From the NCBI GenBank assembly GCA_031258665.1, contig JAIRML010000180.1:1-11491 (forward strand): a stretch of DNA of 11,491 nucleotides. Reading direction: 5' to 3'. The notes under the pieces are model-generated. The model had not been told where the DNA came from and made no database searches. It worked only from the letters and a program-made list of their open reading frames with translations. The position numbers were made by a program, and so were the translations under genes. Positions 5,893-11,491 of the stretch are shown in pieces (position 1 is the first letter of the stretch; each line of letters begins with the position of its first letter). The DNA comes from Oscillospiraceae bacterium (GTDB lineage: Bacteria > Bacillota > Clostridia > Oscillospirales > UBA929).

Positions 5893-6621
5893 CTACTGCG
5901 GCGGCAGAGGCGGTACGCCAGGCCCCTGCGGCGGCTGATACCCCGGCTGCGGCTGGGCCGGCTGCTGATAGGCGGACGCGTCGGGCGCAGGCTGGTAACC
6001 CGGCTGAGGCGGCTGCTGGGGCTGGTAACCCGGCTGGGCCGGCTGGTATTCCGCGGGCTGATACCCGGGGGGCTGCGGCTGGGCCGGCTGATAGGCGGAC
6101 GCGTCGGGCGCGGGCTGGTAGCCCGGCTGAGGCGGCGCCTGATAGCCCGGCGCGTACCCGCCGGCCACCGGCCGCTGCGGAGCGGCCCCGCCGCCCATGA
6201 CCTGCGAGCGGATGATGAAGTACCCGATGGGATAAAAAATGGCCAGCGCCACGGCGCTCTGGGGCCGGTAGCGTTTAAAAATCTCCATATTGATGAGCAC
6301 GGTGAGCACATAGAACCCGATGCTGATCAGCCAACCGAGCACGGGGATGTCGCCTAAAATCATCACGCCGGCCAGCGCGGCCAGCATGAGGCTGAACTGG
6401 TTGACTTTGAGCTTCCCAATGTACGGATCTGGCACCAGGAGCCCGAGCAGGTAATAGTTGCAGACCGGCACCCACGCCATCCAGGCGAATTTCGCGTACG
6501 GACTCCTTTTGGCCACTTCCATAAACCCCAGCGCGTACAGCACCCAGACACCTATGGCGACCAACAACGGGATCAGTACCGCGACGATGACCAGTGCGCC
6601 CCCGTAATAAAAGAGATCCAT
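5893..6621 (-). CDS. Membrane protein with Pro/Gln/Tyr-rich C-terminal tail, function unknown
   Basis: A 242-residue protein. Residues 1-140 are hydrophobic with about four membrane spans (roughly 8-33, 76-90, 92-112, 122-138) and a short loop around KRSPYAKFAWMAWVP resembling small Bacillota membrane proteins of the DUF5684/DUF4870 kind; I am not certain of the family. Residues 150-242 are a disordered tail of PGYQP-like units. The block PGYQPAPDASAYQ occurs twice (166-178 and 207-219). The tail is probably cytoplasmic or surface-facing and may bind partners. I favour the ATG at 6621, with GGAGG about 9 nt upstream; the ATG at 6627 would have only 3 nt spacing. It is divergent from the LacI-type gene and followed by the cdd remnant. 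Confidence 0.85.
   Translation of the reverse strand: MDLFYYGGALVIVAVLIPLLVAIGVWVLYALGFMEVAKRSPYAKFAWMAWVPVCNYYLLGLLVPDPYIGKLKVNQFSLMLAALAGVMILGDIPVLGWLISIGFYVLTVLINMEIFKRYRPQSAVALAIFYPIGYFIIRSQVMGGGAAPQRPVAGGYAPGYQAPPQPGYQPAPDASAYQPAQPQPPGYQPAEYQPAQPGYQPQQPPQPGYQPAPDASAYQQPAQPQPGYQPPQGPGVPPLPPQ
5966..6136 (-). repeat. Internal duplication in the Pro/Gln/Tyr-rich tail
   Basis: Two 48-nt stretches, 5966-6013 and 6089-6136, are identical at 46 of 48 positions and 123 nt (41 codons) apart. Both contain TGATAGGCGGACGCGTCGGG. Similarity continues about 20 nt beyond one edge with a 3-nt indel. This is a recent in-frame duplication within the tail-coding region; copy number may vary between strains. 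Confidence 0.85.
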
Positions 6622-6697
6622 TGACATACCCCTCCCGACCAGTTTTGAGCGCCGCCGTACCCGCCGAACGGGCTTCGGGCGGCAAACTCATTTTCTA

Positions 6698-6772
6698 TAG
6701 TACCTTGCTGCCGCTTCGCGGCAGCAAAAAATAAGAATTTTGGTTGCGGGTTGCGGGTGCGATCCGCGTTGG
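6698..6772 (+). repeat. Two-hairpin dispersed repeat, copy R2 (leader of the LacI-type gene)
   Basis: A 75-nt unit, TAGTACCTTG to GCGTTGG. Hairpin 1 is GCTGCCGC (6707-6714) with GCGGCAGC (6718-6725), extended by two T-A pairs. The A-rich linker AAAAAATAAGAATTTT follows. Hairpin 2 is GCGGGTTGC (6746-6754) with GCGATCCGC (6759-6767), with two G-U pairs. Its last bases run into the ribosome binding site GGAAGGGG (6771-6778) of the downstream gene, so the repeat now forms that gene's 5' leader. The bases TATAGT at its left edge resemble a -10 box, but no matching -35 is seen. Confidence 0.8.
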
Positions 6773-6786
6773 AAGGGGATCAAACG

Positions 6787-7827
6787 ATGCCGGTTACCAT
6801 CAGACAGGTGGCCCGTGCCGCGGGCGTTTCACGGGGGACTGTCGACCGTGTTGTCAACAATCGCGGCAAGGTCAGACCCGAAGTTGCGGAACGCATCCGC
6901 GAGGTGATCAACGAAACGGGTTACACGCCCAACAAGGCCGGCAAAGTGTTGGTTACGCGCAAAAGACCTGTAAAGATAGGCTGTTTTCTCCCCTCTTTGG
7001 GCAACGCGTTTTGGGACGAGGTCATCATGGGGCTCCGGGCGGCGGAAGACGAGCTGGCCGACTTCGGGCTGTCGCTGGAAATACGCGAAATCCACGGCTA
7101 TGTGATCGGGGAACATATCGAAGCTATCCAAAGTCTTGTCGATGAAAATTGTTCGTCGCTGATCGTGTCTACCGTGGATGTGCCGGATGTCTGTGAATAT
7201 ATCAACAGTGTCATCAGCAGCGGCATCCCCGTCGTTACCATAAACACCGACCTGACAGGGACAAACCGCCTGTGCTATATCGGAAGCAATTATTTAACAG
7301 GTGGGACGGTGGCCGGCAGACTGCTCAGTATGCTCAGTATTTACAGCGAGTTTCCCCTGACGATCCTGACCGTAACCGGTTCCACGATGATCAAGGGTCA
7401 CAACGACCGTATCGCGGGATTTTTGACCTCGCTGAACGAGAGCGGTGTGGAATACCGGATGGTCTCGGTCTGTGAATGTCTCGACGATGAGGAGCGCGCG
7501 TATGACGTGACCCTCGACGCGCTGCGCGAACACCCCGACACAAACTGTGTCTATATCTCCGCGGCGGGCGTGACCGGCGTTTGCCGCGCGATCGCGGATT
7601 CGGGCCTGCGCCGCGGCGGCAGGATCAAAGTCATCTCTTTCGACAACCCTGAGACCACCCGCGCGCTCATCCAAAAAGGGGAAATCGACTTCACCATATG
7701 TCAGGAACCTTACCGTCAGGGGTATCAGTCTGTTGTCAGTCTGTTTAATTATTTTCTGGAGAACAAAAAGCGGCCCCTCTCGGACTGTTTCACTGAAATC
7801 GTGATTAAAATCAAGGAAAATCAATAG
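6787..7827 (+). CDS. LacI-family transcriptional regulator with sugar-binding-protein-like sensor domain
   Basis: A 346-residue repressor-type protein. Residues 3-50 are the LacI helix-turn-helix and hinge: TIRQVARAAGVSRGTVDRVV and INETGYTPNKAG. Residues 62-346 resemble a periplasmic sugar-binding protein (Peripla_BP_4 type), with GCFLPSLGNAFWDEVIMG (65-82), TINTD (151-155), SFDNPETTRALIQKGEI and QEPYRQGY (306-313). It should bind DNA as a dimer and respond to a sugar. The start at 6787 is preceded by GGAAGGGG at 8 nt; an earlier TTG at 6751 would lie inside repeat R2. It is convergent with the GH2 hydrolase gene, a possible target, but its operator is not visible. Its base composition is lower in GC than the obgE region (33/60 at 7201-7260 against 46/60 at 2281-2340), which may indicate separate origin. 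Confidence 0.92.
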   Translation: MPVTIRQVARAAGVSRGTVDRVVNNRGKVRPEVAERIREVINETGYTPNKAGKVLVTRKRPVKIGCFLPSLGNAFWDEVIMGLRAAEDELADFGLSLEIREIHGYVIGEHIEAIQSLVDENCSSLIVSTVDVPDVCEYINSVISSGIPVVTINTDLTGTNRLCYIGSNYLTGGTVAGRLLSMLSIYSEFPLTILTVTGSTMIKGHNDRIAGFLTSLNESGVEYRMVSVCECLDDEERAYDVTLDALREHPDTNCVYISAAGVTGVCRAIADSGLRRGGRIKVISFDNPETTRALIQKGEIDFTICQEPYRQGYQSVVSLFNYFLENKKRPLSDCFTEIVIKIKENQ

Positions 7828-7879
7828 CGGCAGATGCTGTTGTCAGAGATAACGCGACACGGACCAGCGCGGCAAAGGC

Positions 7880-7907
7880 TTGACAAATCTCACGCAAGTG
7901 TCATAAT
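7880..7907 (+). promoter_or_regulatory. Near-consensus sigma-A promoter with no gene downstream
   Basis: TTGACA (7880-7885) and CATAAT (7902-7907; 5 of 6 bases) are separated by 16 nt. Transcription would begin near 7913-7915, 90 nt after the LacI-type stop codon, and run into the hairpin array at 7922-8070 and then antisense to the end of the hydrolase gene. No plus-strand reading frame with coding character follows. Confidence 0.6.
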
Positions 7908-7921
7908 GAGCAATAGGGTAC

Positions 7922-7997
7922 CTAACGCGGGGCGCGGCCGAAATCGGCCGCGCCCCGTCCCGTGAACAACTTGCCGCTTCGCGGCAATAAGGCACTA
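7922..7997 (-). repeat. Repeat unit R4, tandem to R3, with a replaced second hairpin
   Basis: A 76-nt unit read on the minus strand, starting TAGTGCCTTATTGCCGC at 7997 and ending CGTTAG at 7922. Its first hairpin (7971-7977 with 7981-7987) matches hairpin 1 of R1. The linker and second hairpin are unrelated to the other copies: a 13-bp GC stem, 7928-7940 with 7945-7957. Unit length and the terminal CGTTAG are kept. A further head, TAGGTACC (7917-7924), follows. Confidence 0.65.
7928..7957. terminator. Strong GC hairpin between convergent genes
   Basis: CGGGGCGCGGCCG (7928-7940) pairs perfectly with CGGCCGCGCCCCG (7945-7957) around AAAT. It is very stable, but no U-run follows on either strand, so it would at most slow polymerase. 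It may help end transcripts of the LacI-type gene and of the hydrolase, which converge here. Confidence 0.4.
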
Positions 7998-8070
7998 ACG
8001 TGGGTTGCACCTGCAACCCACAACCCAAAATTCTTCTTTTTTATGGCCGCTCCGCGGCCATAAGTTACTA
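7995..8070 (-). repeat. Two-hairpin dispersed repeat, copy R3
   Basis: A 76-nt unit on the minus strand, TAGTAACTTATGG to CACGTTAG. Hairpin 1 is formed by 8041-8050 and 8054-8063 (10 bp, TTATGGCCGC with GCGGCCATAA). The linker is AAAAAAGAAGAATTTT. Hairpin 2 is GTGGGTTGC (8000-8008) with GCAACCCAC (8013-8021). The first three bases of the unit are the TAG stop codon of the hydrolase gene, followed at once by TAA. Confidence 0.8.
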
Positions 8071-11000
8071 AAAGGCCGTGACCTCTGCGAGGGGTTTGCA
8101 GCCCGCGTCCCAAACATAGAACCGGTACGCCGCGCCCTCGACGTGGGCCAGCGACGCCTCTATGGGGACCGTTTCGCCGGCGGCGATCGAAGCCGATGAC
8201 GCGTCAATGCCGATGAGCCGCCCGTCGCCGTCGTAGGCCGCCGCAATGGCTGTCAGGGTGATGTCGTCTCTGGCCGTGATCCGGAATCGGGCAATGTGAT
8301 TCTCCTCAACCGGCGGGAACGCCGGTTTGATGAGGACGCGCGCGTCGATGGATATATCCTCGTACCCCCAAACCGTGAACTCATACAGCGAGTAACCCCA
8401 CGACGCGTTGACGGCGGAGACGCCCTGCATGCGGATGTAACGGCCCTTGCCCGTCAACGCGAGACGCTGGGTGGTTGTGGTGACATTTTGCTGCGCCGCG
8501 ATCGTCGTAAAGTTCACATTGTCGTCCGATATCTGTATCTCATACGCCGTGGCCCGCGCGGCTTCCCAAATCAGCTCGGCTTCCGTGATGTGGTATGTTT
8601 TGCCCAAGTCGATGGTGATCCAGTCGGCGGCGCTGCCCGTGGTGCCGTTTTGCGAGCTCCAGCGCGTGCCGGGGCTGCCGTCGTTTGCGTGGGCGGCGGG
8701 GTGGTCAACCCCGGTTGTCTCCAACGTGTTCTCAAAGCTGGCGAACGCCGGTTTGCCGATCGAGACCGCCGTCGACACGACAAGGGCGCGCTCGCTCGTC
8801 ACCGTTTCGCCGCCGCGCTCATACGACGCCACGAGACGCAGGCGTTCGCCCTCGCCAAAGTCCGCGGCGTTCGGGTCAAGCGTCAAGTCGAACGAACCGC
8901 GCGCCGCGTCCGCCTGGTTGGGCGCCCCGGCCCGGCTGACGGTGTAACGCTTTGTTTCGGACTGAATCAGCGCGCCGTCCGCCGCGTATACGGACAGCGT
9001 GACAGGCAGGCCGGCGATGTCCTCGTTCAAGTCGTTGATGAGCGTGACGGGTATGGCCTTTTTGACGCCCACCGCCACCGTGATGTCACCGTACTGCTGG
9101 ATGATGAGGGCCAGCGGTGCGAACGCGCTCGTAAACCACCGTTTGACTTCCGGGCGGATCGTCGGCACCGTCAAGTCGGGGTCCAACACGTCCCCCGTCT
9201 GCCCCGTCTGGCCCGGCTTGGAATAGCTGAGTCCGCAGAATTGCTGTACCCCGATGAGATACCGGCCGGAGCGCCAGAATTCCGTGGATTGGGCGGTGGC
9301 CATCGCGTAGTATTCCAGCCGCTCGGCGTTCGTCGCGCCGGGCAGCAGCCGGTTGTAAATCGACAGCGTGAGGCTGGTCGGCTCGCCGATCCTGTTGGTC
9401 CAAATATACGCGTATTCGTTGACCATCTTGGGGTTCGGCAGCGTTTTGACATTGGCGTTGGTGTTGCCGCTGATGTTGGGATAGCCATAATGGGGGATCG
9501 TCGGGTCGGAGACGTTGAACGATTCCAGCGTCCATCCCGCTCTTGAGAATACGTACGGGTGGTACTCAATCGGCGCGTTGCTGCTTACCGGCGCTGTCCA
9601 TCCGTTGTCCCACGGGCGCTGCTGTATGTCGTAGCCCTCGTTTAAAATACGGTTCGCGAACCCGGTTGTGCGCGATTCGTTCGTGGATTCGTTTTGGGCG
9701 TCCCAGATGATGAGGGACGGATGCGACGATTTCTCGTCGACCCACGCGTAGATCTCGGGCATGAGCGTCTCGAGCGTGCAGCCGTCGTCGCAGCCCCACC
9801 ACGCGTATTCGTCCACGATCATAAAGCCCAGTTCATCCGCCAGTTCATACCATATGCTCGGCAGCGTGCCGACATGCGTGCGCAGAACGTCCCAATTCAC
9901 GCTCTTGAATTCGGCGTAAACCCGGCGCACCCACGTCTCGTCAAAGGGATGTGTGCCGCGCAGCGGATCCTCGAAAAAGCGGTGCATGGCGACATTCGTG
10001 CCATTCAGATAATGCGGCTTGCCGTTTAGCATCGGCAGATGCGTCACCGCGTCAAATTCGAACGTGCGCATCCCGAAGCGCTTTGAGAATTTGTCGCCGC
10101 TCGACACAACCTCAATCTCATACAGGAACGGGCTGTTGGGCGTCCACGCCTTCGCGTCCGTGAAATGGCTGACCGCCACGGACGCGTCGGCCAGCGTCGT
10201 TTTGCCCGCGCCGACGGTGACGCCGGGCACCGTCAGCGTCCCGACGAGCGCGCGCCCGGGCGCGGCGCCGTCTGCAAACACACCCAGTTCATATACATTG
10301 TACGTCACGTCTGTCGTCGCGGCGGCGGCGGTCTTGTTCTCAAGCGTGGCGCGGACCGTCACGGCGGACCGCTCCAGGTCGGCTTTCACCTGCAGCGCGT
10401 CGGAGACGGTCGTTCCGCTTGTCGCGATGATGTTGACGCTGTCGTAGATGCCCGGGAAATATTGGGTTCTCTCCTGATCCCTGCCCGTGTGCGCGGGGTT
10501 CGCCCCGTCGGCCCTCTGTCTGTCGCGGTTGGTCAGCGCGATGACGATCTCGTTTTCGCCCGCGTGGAGATACGGCGCGATGTCTGTGTGGGAATACGTG
10601 TAGTTGTAGTCGTAATGATCCACATACCGCCCATTGACGTAGATGAAGCGCCCGAACTGCGCGCGCATGATCTCCAAGACGACCGTCCCGGCGAATGTCT
10701 CGGGGTCATAGCCCTCCGGCATGACGATGGCGCGTCTGTGCCACAGAGACTGGCTGGCGTAGGCGCCCATGTCCACGGCGGCCGTGTCCCAGAGCCCCGG
10801 AACGGGGATCAAGTTGTCGAACTCCGGCACAGCCGTCGTGGCGGGGGCGGTCAGCGTCGCGGTGTTCGTCGCTTCCCATATGCCGTCCAGACTGACGACC
10901 GCGCGCCCCGCGTCCCGCGGCAGCGTGATGACGGCCGGCTCTGCGGGGACAAGACCACCAAAGTCGCGGCGCAGCGAAACGGCAATGTTTGTGTCGCCGG

Positions 11001-11491
11001 CCACATCGAACGTGATGAAATCATCGGCATAGCTTGTGGTCACATCGGCACCGTTGACCAAAATGCTGTCGAGCGTATGGCCGGCCGCGATCTTCATGTA
11101 CACGCTCGTCCGGCCGCCTATTCCGGCCCAGGCGCTGTTGGGAACGATCAGCGCGGACTTGTTCGGCGTGAACGTGATCTTTGCGGCGTCCCTGCTCTGT
11201 GACTGGTCGGCGGCCAGGGTTCCGTACGCTTCCAGCTCAATGATCGACATGCCCCAAGCGTCGTTGAACGCCGTCACAAGAAACACGCGCAAATATCGGC
11301 CTGTCCCCGCCAGCGCGATGTCCTGCGCGCCGGCGGCGGACGCCGTGCCGTCGTGGATCGTCGTAAACTGGACATAATCGTTGGACACCTGGATCTGATA
11401 CGCTTTGGCGTACGCCGCCTCCCAGTACAGGTAAACCCTCGACAGGTCGTACACCGCGCCCAGGTCCACGGCGAACCATGTGTCGGTATTC
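8068..11491 (-). CDS. Extracellular glycoside hydrolase family 2 protein with F5/8-type-C domains (5' end outside window)
   Basis: The frame is open to the right edge, so the N-terminus and any signal peptide are missing; 1140 residues remain. Numbering from the codon at 11467-11469 as residue 1, the domains are: the end of a discoidin-like F5/8-C domain (1-83); a small beta domain (95-170); the GH2 sugar-binding jelly roll (185-350, with DGIWEA, VPGLWD and INGRYVDH-like FIYVNGRYVDHYDY); an Ig-like domain (355-468); and a TIM barrel (470-790). Glu594 in WDAQNES is the likely acid/base (9688-9690) and Glu685 in VNEYAY the likely nucleophile (9415-9417). A second F5/8-C domain (902-1037, GTRWSSQNG and ITIDLGK) and a C-terminal beta domain ending KPLAEVTAF follow. 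It probably cleaves a beta-galactoside, glucuronide or mannoside of plant or host glycans outside the cell. The LacI-type gene nearby may sense the product. Confidence 0.9.
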   Translation of the reverse strand, partial: NTDTWFAVDLGAVYDLSRVYLYWEAAYAKAYQIQVSNDYVQFTTIHDGTASAAGAQDIALAGTGRYLRVFLVTAFNDAWGMSIIELEAYGTLAADQSQSRDAAKITFTPNKSALIVPNSAWAGIGGRTSVYMKIAAGHTLDSILVNGADVTTSYADDFITFDVAGDTNIAVSLRRDFGGLVPAEPAVITLPRDAGRAVVSLDGIWEATNTATLTAPATTAVPEFDNLIPVPGLWDTAAVDMGAYASQSLWHRRAIVMPEGYDPETFAGTVVLEIMRAQFGRFIYVNGRYVDHYDYNYTYSHTDIAPYLHAGENEIVIALTNRDRQRADGANPAHTGRDQERTQYFPGIYDSVNIIATSGTTVSDALQVKADLERSAVTVRATLENKTAAAATTDVTYNVYELGVFADGAAPGRALVGTLTVPGVTVGAGKTTLADASVAVSHFTDAKAWTPNSPFLYEIEVVSSGDKFSKRFGMRTFEFDAVTHLPMLNGKPHYLNGTNVAMHRFFEDPLRGTHPFDETWVRRVYAEFKSVNWDVLRTHVGTLPSIWYELADELGFMIVDEYAWWGCDDGCTLETLMPEIYAWVDEKSSHPSLIIWDAQNESTNESRTTGFANRILNEGYDIQQRPWDNGWTAPVSSNAPIEYHPYVFSRAGWTLESFNVSDPTIPHYGYPNISGNTNANVKTLPNPKMVNEYAYIWTNRIGEPTSLTLSIYNRLLPGATNAERLEYYAMATAQSTEFWRSGRYLIGVQQFCGLSYSKPGQTGQTGDVLDPDLTVPTIRPEVKRWFTSAFAPLALIIQQYGDITVAVGVKKAIPVTLINDLNEDIAGLPVTLSVYAADGALIQSETKRYTVSRAGAPNQADAARGSFDLTLDPNAADFGEGERLRLVASYERGGETVTSERALVVSTAVSIGKPAFASFENTLETTGVDHPAAHANDGSPGTRWSSQNGTTGSAADWITIDLGKTYHITEAELIWEAARATAYEIQISDDNVNFTTIAAQQNVTTTTQRLALTGKGRYIRMQGVSAVNASWGYSLYEFTVWGYEDISIDARVLIKPAFPPVEENHIARFRITARDDITLTAIAAAYDGDGRLIGIDASSASIAAGETVPIEASLAHVEGAAYRFYVWDAGCKPLAEVTAF

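Larger units (their letters stand above)
7914..8042 (+). ncRNA. Candidate small RNA driven by the orphan promoter
   Basis: The predicted transcript would contain a GC-only-type hairpin (7928-7957), a 7-bp hairpin (7971-7987) and a 9-bp hairpin (8000-8021), then the U-rich stretch ATTCTTCTTTTTT (8030-8042), where it might end. This is an inference from the promoter and structures alone. The competing view is that the promoter belonged to a gene displaced by the repeat units, and that the hairpins simply end the two convergent genes. Confidence 0.35.

Noticed and set aside
6646..6703. Promoter of the LacI-type gene using TATAGT at the edge of R2
   Set aside because: The -10 match is good, but no acceptable -35 occurs at 16-18 nt upstream.
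7922..8070. CRISPR array
   Set aside because: The units are unequal hairpin repeats without unique spacers of constant length, and no cas genes are nearby.
8296..9546. 416-codon plus-strand frame inside the hydrolase region
   Set aside because: It is an Arg-rich shadow of the GH2 gene on the opposite strand, with no recognisable domain.

Overview
The window looks like chromosomal DNA of a GC-rich, Gram-positive-type bacterium, probably an anaerobic member of the Clostridia. This rests on AGGAGG-type ribosome binding sites, a sigma-A-like TTGACA promoter, a tRNA with encoded CCA, an Obg protein with the C-terminal OCT domain, a ferredoxin-linked aldo/keto reductase of the kind common in anaerobes, and a multidomain GH2 exoenzyme. 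The assignment is inference. One trait is atypical of Bacillota: L27 has no N-terminal extension, and no prp gene lies between rplU and rpmA.

Left part (1-4260). A partial coiled-coil gene ends at 177 on the plus strand, followed by a terminator. Everything else here is on the minus strand. From right to left it reads: a sigma-A promoter (4231-4259), a leader, rplU (L21), rpmA (L27), a strong intercistronic hairpin, obgE, yebC, a lipoprotein D-Ala-D-Ala dipeptidase (VanX family) that overlaps yebC by ATGA, and tRNA-Leu(UAG). All but the last two concern ribosome assembly or translation. The rplU frame is interrupted by UAG at codon 10, exactly where the family has a conserved Lys (AAG).

Middle (4261-6640). 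A 404-nt non-coding stretch between rplU and the next gene holds a perfect 23-bp inverted repeat and copy R1 of a short two-hairpin repeat. Then, on the minus strand, come a [4Fe-4S] aldo/keto reductase, a remnant of a cytidine deaminase gene (only the N-terminus survives), and a membrane protein with a Pro/Gln/Tyr-rich tail.

Right part (6640-11491). Repeat copy R2 forms the leader of a plus-strand LacI-type regulator with a sugar-binding-protein-like sensor domain. Convergent to it is a large extracellular glycoside hydrolase of family 2 flanked by F5/8-type-C carbohydrate-binding domains; its 5' end lies outside the window. Between the two sit a near-consensus promoter with no gene after it and a tandem pair of repeat units (R3, R4) containing four hairpins. 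The first bases of R3 are the stop codon of the hydrolase.

The most unusual content is the dispersed 75-76-nt two-hairpin repeat with compensatory base changes, the orphan promoter reading into its tandem array, the amber codon in rplU, and the cdd remnant. I see no CRISPR array, phage module, transposase or defence system.
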